Source: an uncultured Pelagibacteraceae bacterium
GTDB lineage: Bacteria; Pseudomonadota; Alphaproteobacteria; Pelagibacterales; Pelagibacteraceae
DNA: 64,000 nucleotides
Assembly (NCBI GenBank): GCA_902552805.1
Contig: CACDIC010000005.1
Coordinates: 1 to 64,000 of the forward strand
Direction: 5' to 3'
Part shown: piece after piece, positions 27,630 through 36,878 of the stretch
Position numbering within the stretch: the stretch's first letter is position 1
Layout of the letters: each line of letters starts with the position of its first letter
The notes under the pieces: generated by a model
Seen by the model: only the letters and a program-made list of their open reading frames with translations
Told to the model about the DNA's origin: nothing
Database searches by the model: none
Made by a program: the position numbers and the translations under genes

Positions 27630-29340
27630 AGATTTATCAAACCCCGCATCAAAGGAATTCGAAAAATTACTAAACTCAACACTTTCAAAAAATCAAATTG
27701 AAGAAGGAAAGATCATTGAGGGAAAAATAAATAAAATCACTGACAAATTTGTTTTTCTTTTTGTTGAGGGTCTAAAAAGTGAACCGGTGCTTGATATTAA
27801 TGAACTTAAAAGTATGGGTTTAAATGATAAAATAAAATTAGGAGAAACAATTCCTGTCCTTTTAGAAAAAATTGAGGATAAAAATGGTGAGGTTTTGGTT
27901 TCTGCTAATAAAGCTCAAAAAATTAGGGGTTGGGACAAGTTGGTTGAGGCTTACGAAAAAAACGAGCCAATTATGGGTAAGATAACTTCTAAGTGTAAAG
28001 GAGGATGTATAGTAGAGCACATAGATACTGGATCGTTAATGTTTTTACCAGGGTCTCAAATCAGCGATAAACCACTAAAAGATATAAGTCATTTGATGAA
28101 TGAGCCACAAAAATTTGCTCTAATAAAATTAGATAAGGTTAGAGGTAATGCTTGCGTATCTAGAAGAGAAATTATTTCTTCATTTAAAAAAGAGGACAAA
28201 GCTAAAATCATAGAGAAATACAAAGTTGGAGATATTATTAAAGGAGCGGAGGTTAAAGGTTATAGCTCTTTTGGATGTTTTTTTAACGTAAATGGTGAAT
28301 TGGATGTTTTGGTGCATTTACAAGAGATTTCTTGGTCAAGAATTAATCATCCTGATGAAGTTTTTTCAAACATTGGGGAGAAGCATGATCTTAAAGTCAT
28401 ATCTGTTGATAAAGAAAAATTACAGGTTGGCTGCAGTGTAAAACAATTATTGCCAGATCCATTTGAAAATATTGGAAACTATGAATTGAATAAAGTCTAT
28501 AAAGTAAAGGTAGTGAAAATTATGGATTTTGGTGCTTTTTGTGAGTTGGAAGCTGGACTTATAAGTTTACTTCACTCTTCAGAAATAAGCTGGAACAAAA
28601 AAAATACATCTGCAAAAAAGATGTTTAAAGTAAATGATAAAATTGATTGCATTATAACTGAAATTGATAAAGAGAAAAGAAGAGTTGCTATATCTCATAG
28701 ATTGACACTAAAAAATCCTTTTGAAGTTTTTGAAAAAAAGTTTCCAGTTGGTACTATTGTGGAAGGAGAGGTGGTTAACAAAAATGAATATTCATTGTTT
28801 GTTAAAGTTGAAGGTTTAGAGGTGGATATTTTTGTACATTGTAATGATTTAGTATGGTCAAATAATGGTGAGCAAGAGCTTAATAACTATAAAAAAGGCG
28901 ATAAAGTAAAAATTAAAGTTTTAGAAATTAAAGTTTCTGACCAAAAAATTCGAGGTGGATTAAGACAAACTAAACCAGATCCATTTGACTGGTTTAAAGA
29001 TAAAAAAATTAGACAGACAATCACTGTCAAAATCATTTCAACAGACTCAAAAGGATTAATAGTTAAACCAGAAGGATGTGATTTAGATTTTCCTATAAAA
29101 AAATCTAATATTGCAATAAATGCAGCTGATACCAGAACTTCAAGATTTACTGGGGGAGAAAGAATAGATTGTGCAATTTCAGATTTAGATATCGAAAAGA
29201 GAAAAGTAACTTTAAGTATTAAACTTTTAGAGGAATTAGAAAAAAAAGAGGCTTTGGAGAAATATGGAGCAGAGGGATCAGGGAAAAATTTGCCATTCTC
29301 ATCATTGTCAGAAGATCTAAAAAAGAAAGATAAAAAATAA
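27616..29340 (+). CDS. rpsA: 30S ribosomal protein S1
   Basis: 574 residues, the long proteobacterial form with six S1 (OB-fold) repeats. Repeats are recognisable from the recurring G-x-V-K-x-(I/Y)-x-(D/S)-F/Y-G-x-F-V and L-(L/V)-H-x-S-E-(I/L)-S-W patterns, for example VKIMDFGAFCELEAGL and LLHSSEISW. S1 helps mRNAs with weak Shine-Dalgarno sequences bind, which fits this genome where few genes show a clear one. It overlaps cmk by 14 bases and is followed 7 bases later by ihfB. Confidence 0.97.
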   Translation: MEIYKDLSNPASKEFEKLLNSTLSKNQIEEGKIIEGKINKITDKFVFLFVEGLKSEPVLDINELKSMGLNDKIKLGETIPVLLEKIEDKNGEVLVSANKAQKIRGWDKLVEAYEKNEPIMGKITSKCKGGCIVEHIDTGSLMFLPGSQISDKPLKDISHLMNEPQKFALIKLDKVRGNACVSRREIISSFKKEDKAKIIEKYKVGDIIKGAEVKGYSSFGCFFNVNGELDVLVHLQEISWSRINHPDEVFSNIGEKHDLKVISVDKEKLQVGCSVKQLLPDPFENIGNYELNKVYKVKVVKIMDFGAFCELEAGLISLLHSSEISWNKKNTSAKKMFKVNDKIDCIITEIDKEKRRVAISHRLTLKNPFEVFEKKFPVGTIVEGEVVNKNEYSLFVKVEGLEVDIFVHCNDLVWSNNGEQELNNYKKGDKVKIKVLEIKVSDQKIRGGLRQTKPDPFDWFKDKKIRQTITVKIISTDSKGLIVKPEGCDLDFPIKKSNIAINAADTRTSRFTGGERIDCAISDLDIEKRKVTLSIKLLEELEKKEALEKYGAEGSGKNLPFSSLSEDLKKKDKK

Positions 29341-29347
29341 AATTAAA

Positions 29348-29641
29348 TTGGCTATTGTAAAATCAGAGCTTATAAAAGAATTAAAAAAATCTTATCCAAA
29401 TTTTTTAACTAAAGATCTTAACAAAATAATAGATATAATACTCAAAGAAATAAAGGAAACTCTCCAAAGAGGTGAGGGAGTGGAGTTTAGAAATTTTGGA
29501 ACTTTCAGAACAAATACTCAAAAAGCCTCTATTAGACGAAACCCTAAAACAGGTCAAAAAGTTAGTGTTCCTAAAAAAAAAACAATAAAATGGAAAATGT
29601 CTAGGGAATTGTTTAAAAAGTTAAATAATGAAAAAGAGTAA
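29348..29641 (+). CDS. ihfB: Integration host factor beta / HU-family DNA-bending protein
   Basis: 97 residues. The start is TTG at 29348 (read as Met); no ATG is available upstream of the conserved N-terminus KSELIKELKK. The HU/IHF signature is intact: GEGVEFRNFGTF followed by RNPKTGQKVSVPKKKTIKWK with the intercalating Pro after the RNPKTG arm. Location after rpsA is the classical ihfB position. The final 14 bases overlap pyrF. Distinguishing IHF-beta from HU rests on context. Confidence 0.92.
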   Translation: MAIVKSELIKELKKSYPNFLTKDLNKIIDIILKEIKETLQRGEGVEFRNFGTFRTNTQKASIRRNPKTGQKVSVPKKKTIKWKMSRELFKKLNNEKE

Positions 29642-30302
29642 AATTTTCGTTGCGTGTGATAGCACCAACATTACAAAAATTAAAAAAATTATTAATAAAA
29701 CTAAAAATTCAAAAATACAAATAGGTTATAAATTTGGACTTGAATTTCTTAACTCAAAAAATGGTAGACCATTTCTATCTAAATTAAAGAATAAAACAAT
29801 ATTTGCAGATCTAAAACTTCACGATATTCCAAATACTTGTGCATCAACAGTTAAAGCTATAAGGGATTTAAAAATTAATTATTTAACTATACATATAAGC
29901 TCTGGCCTAGAAGCTTTAAAAGTAACCAAAAAAGTTTCGGGAAAAATAAAATTAACTGGAGTGACAATTCTTACATCATTAAACAATAAAGCATTAAAAG
30001 ATATCGGATTTAATAAAGATGTAAAAAAAATAGTTCTTCATCAGGCAAGAATAGCAAAAAAAGCAAAATTAGATGCTATAGTATGTAGCGCTCAAGAGGT
30101 AAAATTAGTTAAAAAAGTATTTAAAAAAGAAATTATAACTCCAGGTATAAGATTTAATTCTAAATCAAATGATCAAAAAAGAATTGTAACTCCTAAACAA
30201 GCTTATAAAAATGGTAGCGACTGGCTTGTAATGGGAAGACCAATAACCAAAGGAAATATCAAAAAAAATATTCAGAATCTAATCGATCACTTAAGCAAAT
30301 GA
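29628..30302 (+). CDS. pyrF: Orotidine 5'-phosphate decarboxylase
   Basis: Last step of UMP synthesis. 224 residues, TIM barrel. N-terminal substrate Asp lies in VACDST and the catalytic Asp-Lys-Asp set in ADLKLHDIPNT (D-x-K-x-x-D). The phosphate-binding end has TPGIRF and VMGRPITK. The order ihfB-pyrF-trpF, with ATGA overlap to trpF, places pyrimidine and tryptophan genes in one transcript. Confidence 0.95.
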   Translation: MKKSKIFVACDSTNITKIKKIINKTKNSKIQIGYKFGLEFLNSKNGRPFLSKLKNKTIFADLKLHDIPNTCASTVKAIRDLKINYLTIHISSGLEALKVTKKVSGKIKLTGVTILTSLNNKALKDIGFNKDVKKIVLHQARIAKKAKLDAIVCSAQEVKLVKKVFKKEIITPGIRFNSKSNDQKRIVTPKQAYKNGSDWLVMGRPITKGNIKKNIQNLIDHLSK

Positions 30303-30922
30303 TCAAAGGTTTAAAAATTTGTGGGGTTTCAGATCCTGAAACTTTAAACTTTATTTTAAATCATAATCATAAACCAATAATGATAGGTTTTATTACAAAC
30401 TATGAGAAAAGTAAAAGATTTGTTGATTTTGAAAAATTAAAAGATTTGATAAATGTAGACAAAAGACAGGTTAATTTTGTTTCTGTGCTTGTAAACCCCG
30501 ACGATGTAGTTTTAGAAAAAATAAAAAATTTAGATTTTGATTATTATCAACTTTACGATGTAAACCCTAATAGAACAAAAGAAATTAAATCTAAATTCAA
30601 AAAAAAAATAATCACAGCTCTTACTATTTCAAGTAAAGATGATGTAATTAAATATAAGGATTATTCAGAAATTTCAGATATAATTTTGTTTGACTCAAAA
30701 GGTTACCATAAATCTGAAAGTTTTGATCATAGATTACTAGATGACGTACCAAGTGAATTAAGTAAAATGATTGCAGGAAATATCCAATTAGATGATATAC
30801 CTAATCTTAAGAATAAAAACTATATTGTTGATCTCAGTGGTGCATTAGAAGACCGAAATGGAAAAAAAGATATTAATAAAATTGATAAATTGTTAAATTT
30901 GTTTGAAAAATATGAAACTTAA
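30299..30922 (+). CDS. trpF: Phosphoribosylanthranilate isomerase (divergent)
   Basis: Third step of tryptophan synthesis. 207 residues, TIM barrel. The general base Cys is in LKICGVSD (residues 6-13) and the general acid Asp in ILFDSKG. Other blocks are strongly altered: YYQLYDVN where QLHG is usual, AGNIQLDDI where AGGL or GGI is usual, and VDLSGALED for VDVSSGVE. The assignment depends on the catalytic pair, fold length and trpF-trpB-trpA order. An active enzyme is likely but not certain. Confidence 0.85.
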   Translation: MIKGLKICGVSDPETLNFILNHNHKPIMIGFITNYEKSKRFVDFEKLKDLINVDKRQVNFVSVLVNPDDVVLEKIKNLDFDYYQLYDVNPNRTKEIKSKFKKKIITALTISSKDDVIKYKDYSEISDIILFDSKGYHKSESFDHRLLDDVPSELSKMIAGNIQLDDIPNLKNKNYIVDLSGALEDRNGKKDINKIDKLLNLFEKYET

Positions 30923-32156
30923 AAAAAAAATTCCAGTTATTGATCAAGGAAATTCACTTGGATTTTGGGGTGGTAAATTCGGAGGAAACTTTGTTCCTGA
31001 GACTTTAAAAAAACCAATCGAAGACTTGGAAGTTTTATTCAACAAACTAAAAAAGGATAAAAAATTTATATTGGAGAGAGATAAATATTTTCAAAATTGG
31101 GTTGGAGCTCCCACAAGATTTATAAAACTAGAGAATCTCACAAATTACATCGGTGGTGCTCAAATTTGGTCTAAAGTTGTGTCAGATGCAAATGGGGGGG
31201 CACACAAAATCTACAACGCAACAGTTCATTGTTTACTTGCAAAACGATCAGGTAAAAAAATTATATGTGGTGATACTGGTGCTGGCTATGCAGGTAAAAT
31301 GTTAAGTATGGCAGCTAAAAAATTTGGTTTAAAATGTAAGATATTCATGGGTGCAAAGGATATTGGTAGACAACAGCCAAATGTAAAAGCGATGAAAAAA
31401 AATGGTGCGGAAGTAATACCTGTCTACTCAGGAAGTCAAACACTTGTAGATGCTGTCTCAGAATGTATGAGATTCTGGGTTGCTAATTGTGATACAACAG
31501 CAATGTGTGTTGGGAGTACAGTTGGACCAGCAGTTTTTGTTCGAATATGTGGATGGAGCACTAGCCAAATTTCTAGAGAATTAAAAGCACAATTAATTGA
31601 TGAGTTTGGATCAATTCCAAAAAAACTTAAGCTATACAATTGTGTCGGGGGTGGAAGTTCAAGCTTTGGTTTTTGGAATGAATTTATGGATTATGATAAA
31701 AAACAAGTTGAGTTTATTGGGGTAGAAGCCGGTGGACCAAAAAAAAGTAAAAAGCATGCAGCACCATTAACCTATGGTTCAAAGATCGGTATACTTCATG
31801 GTGCAGCTCAGTATGTTAATCAAAACTCAGATGGACAAATTGAGGAAACGGAATCGATTTCAGCAGGACTTGATTATCCAGGAATTTCTCCACTTCATTG
31901 CTTTTTAAAAGATACCAAGAGAGCTAGGTATACTGCAGCAAGTGATGAGGAGGCTCTAAGTGCCTATAAACTTGTTACTAAATTTGAAAAATTAAGACCT
32001 TCTTTAGAACCAAGCCATGCTTTTTTTGTTGCACTTAAAGAAGCAAAAAAACTTAGCAAAAATACCGTAGTAGTAATTAATAGTTGTGGCGATGCTTATA
32101 AAGACCGAGGAATTTTAGAAGAAAGATTAGGCAAAAAATATGTTAAATCCAATTAG
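30912..32156 (+). CDS. trpB: Tryptophan synthase beta chain (divergent)
   Basis: PLP enzyme joining indole and serine. 414 residues from the ATG at 30912 (MKLKKKIPV); a TTG nine bases upstream is the alternative. The PLP lysine is Lys99 in GAHKIYNA (usual GSHKINN). Recognisable blocks are FGGNFVPETL, CVGGGSSSFGF, SAGLDYPGISP and LEPSHA. The catalytic-Glu loop, normally AETGAGQHG, reads GDTGAGYAG, so Asp121 stands where Glu109 of the Salmonella enzyme sits. The C-terminal SGRGDKD is SCGDAYKD. Overlaps trpA by 17 bases. Confidence 0.87.
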   Translation: MKLKKKIPVIDQGNSLGFWGGKFGGNFVPETLKKPIEDLEVLFNKLKKDKKFILERDKYFQNWVGAPTRFIKLENLTNYIGGAQIWSKVVSDANGGAHKIYNATVHCLLAKRSGKKIICGDTGAGYAGKMLSMAAKKFGLKCKIFMGAKDIGRQQPNVKAMKKNGAEVIPVYSGSQTLVDAVSECMRFWVANCDTTAMCVGSTVGPAVFVRICGWSTSQISRELKAQLIDEFGSIPKKLKLYNCVGGGSSSFGFWNEFMDYDKKQVEFIGVEAGGPKKSKKHAAPLTYGSKIGILHGAAQYVNQNSDGQIEETESISAGLDYPGISPLHCFLKDTKRARYTAASDEEALSAYKLVTKFEKLRPSLEPSHAFFVALKEAKKLSKNTVVVINSCGDAYKDRGILEERLGKKYVKSN

Positions 32157-32940
32157 TGTTGCTTTTAAAAAAGCAAAAACGGAAAATAGACCAGCTTTAT
32201 TAACCTACACTGTTGCTGGTGATAGCTCAAAAAAACAATCTTTGGATATATTAAAATCTATATCTAAAAATGCAGATATTTTAGAATTAGGTGTACCCCA
32301 CAATACTCCTGTTGCAGATGGAAGCCAAATTCAAACTAGCGCGTACAGAGCAATTAAAAAGGGTATTAAAATAAACGATATATTTAGGATTGTTAGAGAT
32401 TTTAAAAAATTTGATAAAAACAAACCTATTATATTAATGGGTTACTATAATATGATTTTTCAATATGGAGATAACAACTTTTTAAAAAAATGTAAAACCT
32501 CAGGAGTAAATGGATTAATAGTTGTAGATTTACCTTGGCCAGAAAATAAAGATTTCGCAAAAAAATGTAAAAGAAAATCAATTTATTTTATTCAACTTTT
32601 ATCACCTACAACAACAAGTAAAAGACTTAAAAAAATTATACAAAACTCTCACCCAATGAATTATTTTATATCAATGCTAAGCACTACAGGTGGCAAATTA
32701 AAGGTATCACCAAGAGAAATACTTAAAAATTACAATAGGATAAAAAAAATTAATCCTAAAAAAGAGATTGTTATTGGTTTTGGAATTACAGATAAGACAA
32801 TAGGAAAGCTTAAATCTGCTGATGGATTAGTAGTAGGAAGTGCTATTTGTAAAGAAATTACGAGAAGTTTAAATAGTAGACAAAATCCTGTCACAAATGT
32901 AGGTAAGTTAGTAAGAAAATTAAAATATAAAATAAAATGA
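32140..32940 (+). CDS. trpA: Tryptophan synthase alpha chain (divergent)
   Basis: Cleaves indole-3-glycerol phosphate and channels indole to TrpB. 266 residues. Catalytic Glu49 and Asp60 are both present in ELGVPHNTPVADG, but the intervening FSDP becomes HNTP. The phosphate-loop motif YxSxxGVTG is FISMLSTTGG, and VIGFGI is kept. It shares its divergent character with trpF and trpB, suggesting the three co-evolved. Overlaps accD by 4 bases. Confidence 0.9.
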   Translation: MLNPISVAFKKAKTENRPALLTYTVAGDSSKKQSLDILKSISKNADILELGVPHNTPVADGSQIQTSAYRAIKKGIKINDIFRIVRDFKKFDKNKPIILMGYYNMIFQYGDNNFLKKCKTSGVNGLIVVDLPWPENKDFAKKCKRKSIYFIQLLSPTTTSKRLKKIIQNSHPMNYFISMLSTTGGKLKVSPREILKNYNRIKKINPKKEIVIGFGITDKTIGKLKSADGLVVGSAICKEITRSLNSRQNPVTNVGKLVRKLKYKIK

Positions 32941-33863
32941 ATTGGATCACTAAAATAATTAAAGCAGGTGAAAAAATCAAATCTGCCATTCATAAAAGAG
33001 CATCCAAAGAAGACATTGCTAATAGTGATTGGACATCTTGTTGCAAAGGTCCAATATTAAAAAAAGATTTAGAAGAAAATTTATGGGTTTGCCCTGATTG
33101 TAATAAACATCACAGAATAAAACCTAAACAAAGATTTGATATTTTATTTGGAAAAGATAATTACGAAATATTTAAAACACCCATCCCAAAAGATGACCCT
33201 TTAAACTGGACAGACTCAAAATCCTATAAGGATAGATTAAAATCTGCCAGAAAAAAAACAGGTATGGATTGTGGTATGATGGTCGTAAGTGGTGTAATCA
33301 ATGATATTAAAATTACTGCAGTTGCATCTGATTTTGATTTTTTAGGTGCATCAATGGCAGCTGCAGAAGGAGAAGCTTTCTTATACGGTATTCAACATGC
33401 AATTGAGAATAAAACTCCTTTTTTATGTGTAAGTGCAGGGGGTGGAATGAGAATGATGGAAAGTTTAATTTCTTTATCTCAAATGACAAGAACCACACTA
33501 GCAATAAATGAACTAAAAAATAATAATCTTCCATATCTTGTTTGTATAACAGATCCGACTGCTGGTGGGATCACAGCTTCCTATGCAATGTTAGGTGATA
33601 TTCATATAGCTGAGCCCGGAGCGCTAATCGCTTTTGCTGGAGCAAGAGTAATTCAAGGAACTGTTAAAGAAGAATTACCAGAAGGTTTTCAAAAGAGTGA
33701 ATATGTTGAAAAGACAGGCTTTGTTGATTTAATTGTTGAAAGAAAAGATCTAGCTGAAAAAATTGGAACTTTATTGTCAATATTGTTAAAGAAAAATTCT
33801 GTTATAAGCACTGACCAAAATGAAACTACAGAAAATACTCAGTCGCTTTCTAAAATTGCATAA
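32937..33863 (+). CDS. accD: Acetyl-CoA carboxylase carboxyltransferase beta subunit
   Basis: Partner of AccA. 308 residues. The N-terminal zinc ribbon is CCKGPI and CPDCNKHH (Cys-x-x-Cys type pairs near residues 36-37 and 53-56). The crotonase-like core has FLGASMAAAEGEAF, SAGGGMRMMES, DPTAGGITASYAMLGD and GFQKSEYVEKTG. The trpA-accD-folC order is typical of proteobacteria. folC starts inside its last 44 bases. Confidence 0.96.
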   Translation: MNWITKIIKAGEKIKSAIHKRASKEDIANSDWTSCCKGPILKKDLEENLWVCPDCNKHHRIKPKQRFDILFGKDNYEIFKTPIPKDDPLNWTDSKSYKDRLKSARKKTGMDCGMMVVSGVINDIKITAVASDFDFLGASMAAAEGEAFLYGIQHAIENKTPFLCVSAGGGMRMMESLISLSQMTRTTLAINELKNNNLPYLVCITDPTAGGITASYAMLGDIHIAEPGALIAFAGARVIQGTVKEELPEGFQKSEYVEKTGFVDLIVERKDLAEKIGTLLSILLKKNSVISTDQNETTENTQSLSKIA

Positions 33864-35085
33864 AAAAGAAATTGATCTAAGCTTAGATCGAATTATTCAC
33901 CTTTGTGAAAAACTTGGTAATCCTCAGTATAAAATTAAAGCCATCAGTATTGTTGGGACAAATGGTAAAAACTCTACAATTCAAGCTTGTTATTCAATTT
34001 TAAAGGAGGCAGGAATTAAATGTAATGTTTATACCAGTCCTCATATTCAAAAAATAAATGAAAGATTTGTTTTTAACAACCAGCAACTTGGAGATGATGA
34101 ACTAGCCTCTTTATTTGAAGAGGTTGAAAGAGTAAATGCTAATAATCCAATAACATTCTTTGAAATTTTGACTGCATGTTATTTTTACAAGGCAGCTCAA
34201 TTTCCTAATAATCTTAATCTAGTTGAGGCAGGTTTATTTCATAGGTTTGATGCAACAAATATCTTAAAAAATAATCTTGCAAGTATAGTAACTTCTATAT
34301 CGAAGGATCATTTAGACTGGCTTCCAGAAAATGAGAGAACAATCGATAAGATCATTTTTGAAAAAACTTCAAACCTTTTAAATTCAAATATTATTGTTGC
34401 AAAACAATACCCTGTTTCAACATTAGAAAAGATTAAAAAAACTATTCATCAAAATCAATCTAATAAGTATTTTTTTAATGATGATTTTTCATTCTCAATT
34501 GGAGAAAAAGAATTCTTTTATTATGAAGATAAATTTGGTGGATTAAAACTTCCAAAACCAAATGTATTAGGTCAATTTCAACAGGAAAATATTTCAACAG
34601 CTATTGCAACCTTACGAATTTTAGATTTGGGCATTGAAGATCATCATATAAAAAAAGGTATTCAAAAAATCGATAACATTGCGAGACTTCAAAAAATTGA
34701 GTCAGGTAAATTAAAAGATTTAGTTAAAGACAATCTTTTTTTGATATCTGGAGATCATAATGAAGATGGAGCAAGAGTATTAAATGAATATTTAAAAAGC
34801 CTAGATTGTAGAAAACACATCATTATTGGAATGATGGATAATAAAGAACACGAAAAATACATCAACCACTTTAGAGATATCACCTCAATAACAACTGTAG
34901 ATATTAAAAACCAGCCAAATGCAATTAGTGGACTTAAATTAAGAGAAAAATTTAAAAATATGCCAAACGTAAGTTATAAAGAAAGTATTGAAGATGCGAT
35001 TAAAAGCATAAATCTAAATAAAGGAGATCTACTGCTGATAACTGGATCTTTATATCTTTGTTCTGAAGTTTTGAATTTAAATTAG
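33820..35085 (+). CDS. folC: Folylpolyglutamate synthase / dihydrofolate synthase
   Basis: Mur-ligase-like ATPase that makes dihydrofolate and adds glutamate tails. 421 residues. P-loop region SIVGTNGKNST (usual GTNGKGS; one Gly changed to Asn), YTSPHIQKINERF, the SISKDHLDWL block (usual GxDHxxxLG) and C-terminal ISGDHNEDGA. The ATG at 33820 lies 44 bases inside accD; MKLQKILSRFLKLHKKEIDL aligns with the usual N-terminus, so the overlap appears real. Its 3' end overlaps convergent trxA by 4 bases. Confidence 0.92.
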   Translation: MKLQKILSRFLKLHKKEIDLSLDRIIHLCEKLGNPQYKIKAISIVGTNGKNSTIQACYSILKEAGIKCNVYTSPHIQKINERFVFNNQQLGDDELASLFEEVERVNANNPITFFEILTACYFYKAAQFPNNLNLVEAGLFHRFDATNILKNNLASIVTSISKDHLDWLPENERTIDKIIFEKTSNLLNSNIIVAKQYPVSTLEKIKKTIHQNQSNKYFFNDDFSFSIGEKEFFYYEDKFGGLKLPKPNVLGQFQQENISTAIATLRILDLGIEDHHIKKGIQKIDNIARLQKIESGKLKDLVKDNLFLISGDHNEDGARVLNEYLKSLDCRKHIIIGMMDNKEHEKYINHFRDITSITTVDIKNQPNAISGLKLREKFKNMPNVSYKESIEDAIKSINLNKGDLLLITGSLYLCSEVLNLN

Positions 35086-35399
35086 ATATTTTTTTCTAAA
35101 AATTCTTTCATGTGACTTTCGGGTACACCTCCAACTTTTCTATCTACTTCGACACCTTTTTTATAAATAATTACAGTTGGCACCCCTCTTATTCCAGCAG
35201 CACTCCCAGTATTTATTCCACCCTCTTCAATATCAGCGTAATAAAATCCTGCTTTATCTTTATACTCAACAGCGAGTTTATCCATAATTGGTTTTAAGGC
35301 TTTACATGGTCCACACCACGCAGCTGAAAATTGAATTACAGAAATATCTTCATTTTTAATTTTGTTATCAAAATCTTCGTCTTTAAAATCTGTTAGCAT
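35082..35399 (-). CDS. trxA: Thioredoxin
   Basis: 105-residue cytosolic disulfide reductase with the classic WCGPCK active site near residues 28-33, preceded by IQFSAAWCG, and the cis-Pro loop GVPTVIIYKKG. The full thioredoxin fold is present and there is no signal peptide. Convergent with folC by a 4-base overlap; the next minus-strand gene upstream is the exonuclease I homologue, 34 bases away, so it may be co-transcribed with the repair genes. Confidence 0.95.
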   Translation of the reverse strand: MLTDFKDEDFDNKIKNEDISVIQFSAAWCGPCKALKPIMDKLAVEYKDKAGFYYADIEEGGINTGSAAGIRGVPTVIIYKKGVEVDRKVGGVPESHMKEFLEKNI

Positions 35400-35433
35400 T
35401 CAATCTTTCTATAATTTACTAATACAAAGTCAA

Positions 35434-36870
35434 CTATGCAATTTCATATTTTTTTTCAATTGACATTATAAATTCGTTTATTTCATCTAACTTTTTTAAT
35501 TCTTCCTCATCATCTCTATTAGAAGCTTGATCTCTTAAATAGTCAATTTCAGTATAAGCCATATTAACAGTTTGCCACTTTTCCTTATTTTTACTCAAAA
35601 TTCTTCTAGCAATTTCACTTTTGATATTTTTGTAAAGATCAGGTGGTAAAACTTGTGGTGCTTCTTGATAAATAATTTTTTGGCCAAACCAGCTACATCT
35701 TTTATCTTGAAACTTATCTAATAATCTCAATTTGTCTTCCCAAGATGAGCTATGCCAAGTTTTAAATAATGCAGTATCTTTGTTCGGAATAAATTTCTCA
35801 TAAAGAGTTTCCTCTGGTAATAAATCTTCTTGAGTTTTTGTTTGTTCCTTTTCCTCTGCAGCTTCTCTATTTATGATTTGAATATTTTTACAAAAATTTT
35901 CATTTTCCCTTACAAGTTTAGCTCTTTTTTGAATTGTTGCTAAATCTAGTTCTGAATAAGGTTTTTGTTTAAGAGCAAATTGTTTATCTAAAATTACTGG
36001 AGCTTTATTAGTTTTTAAAACTCTTAAAGCCTTAGGACTATATTTTTTTAATACGTCTCGTAATTGTTTTACTGGTAGGTTTAACAATGGTTCTGGATCC
36101 CTTCTTAGGTCCCAAACATATCCCCAAGATGCATAAGACGGGTGAAAGCAATGATTGGGATGTAGCGTACCAATAAGATACATCATATTTCGACCCTTCA
36201 CATTTTCAAAAATAGAATATATTCCTTCATTTTTTAAAAATGTTTCAACACTAGTTTTTGTTGATGTTTTTAAAAATGTATCCCAATTTTCTTTATGTTT
36301 GTCTTTTATAATTCTTAAAACCTTCAGTGAATTCTGTGCATCAACATAGGCTGTATGGCTAGCTGAAGTGTCAAAACCCTGCATTCTAGACAAAGATTCC
36401 AGTGCAAGACTTGGATTACCTGCTTCGGTTAGCTCTGTTTTTAGGGTCTCTGAGTTTAATGTTTGGGCTGCTCTAGCTATATGCAAACCATCATGTTCAC
36501 TGTTGGGCGATGAGTGCGTGGCATAAGGATACCTATTACCCTTAAAAAAATTAAAGTGGAACATTCTACGATCAAAATTTAAATTTGACCAACCCATAAA
36601 TACTGCTGGAGCACACTTTGTGAAAAAATTTTCAACAGCACCTAAAAAATCGTAATGTGAATAATTCCCTTTGGTAAGTAAATCAATGCTAGTTGAATTA
36701 ACAAGTAAGGCCTTTGCACTGGGCACCTCTCCTTCTGGCATTCTGCCTCTGATATTTAATTTTCCAATCTCTTTAAGATTTTTATCAACAACGACAGCAC
36801 CTACTTCAATTATTGATCCCCAAATAGTGCTATTGGTTGTTTCGGTATCATAGATTACTATTTTATCCAT
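35434..36870 (-). CDS. sbcB: Exodeoxyribonuclease I-like 3'-5' exonuclease
   Basis: 478 residues. The N-terminal DEDD exonuclease domain has Exo I YDTETT (Asp, Glu), Exo II WSNLNFDRRMF and Exo III SHTAYVDAQNS (H-x4-D). The central and C-terminal parts resemble the SbcB accessory domains: LKTNKAPVILD and LYEKFIPNKDT correspond to blocks seen in exonuclease I. It acts on single-stranded DNA ends in mismatch and recombination repair in well-studied relatives. It lies downstream of a PD-(D/E)XK nuclease and rmuC on the same strand, with an 8-base gap to the nuclease. Confidence 0.85.
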   Translation of the reverse strand: MDKIVIYDTETTNSTIWGSIIEVGAVVVDKNLKEIGKLNIRGRMPEGEVPSAKALLVNSTSIDLLTKGNYSHYDFLGAVENFFTKCAPAVFMGWSNLNFDRRMFHFNFFKGNRYPYATHSSPNSEHDGLHIARAAQTLNSETLKTELTEAGNPSLALESLSRMQGFDTSASHTAYVDAQNSLKVLRIIKDKHKENWDTFLKTSTKTSVETFLKNEGIYSIFENVKGRNMMYLIGTLHPNHCFHPSYASWGYVWDLRRDPEPLLNLPVKQLRDVLKKYSPKALRVLKTNKAPVILDKQFALKQKPYSELDLATIQKRAKLVRENENFCKNIQIINREAAEEKEQTKTQEDLLPEETLYEKFIPNKDTALFKTWHSSSWEDKLRLLDKFQDKRCSWFGQKIIYQEAPQVLPPDLYKNIKSEIARRILSKNKEKWQTVNMAYTEIDYLRDQASNRDDEEELKKLDEINEFIMSIEKKYEIA

Positions 36871-36878
36871 TATTAATA

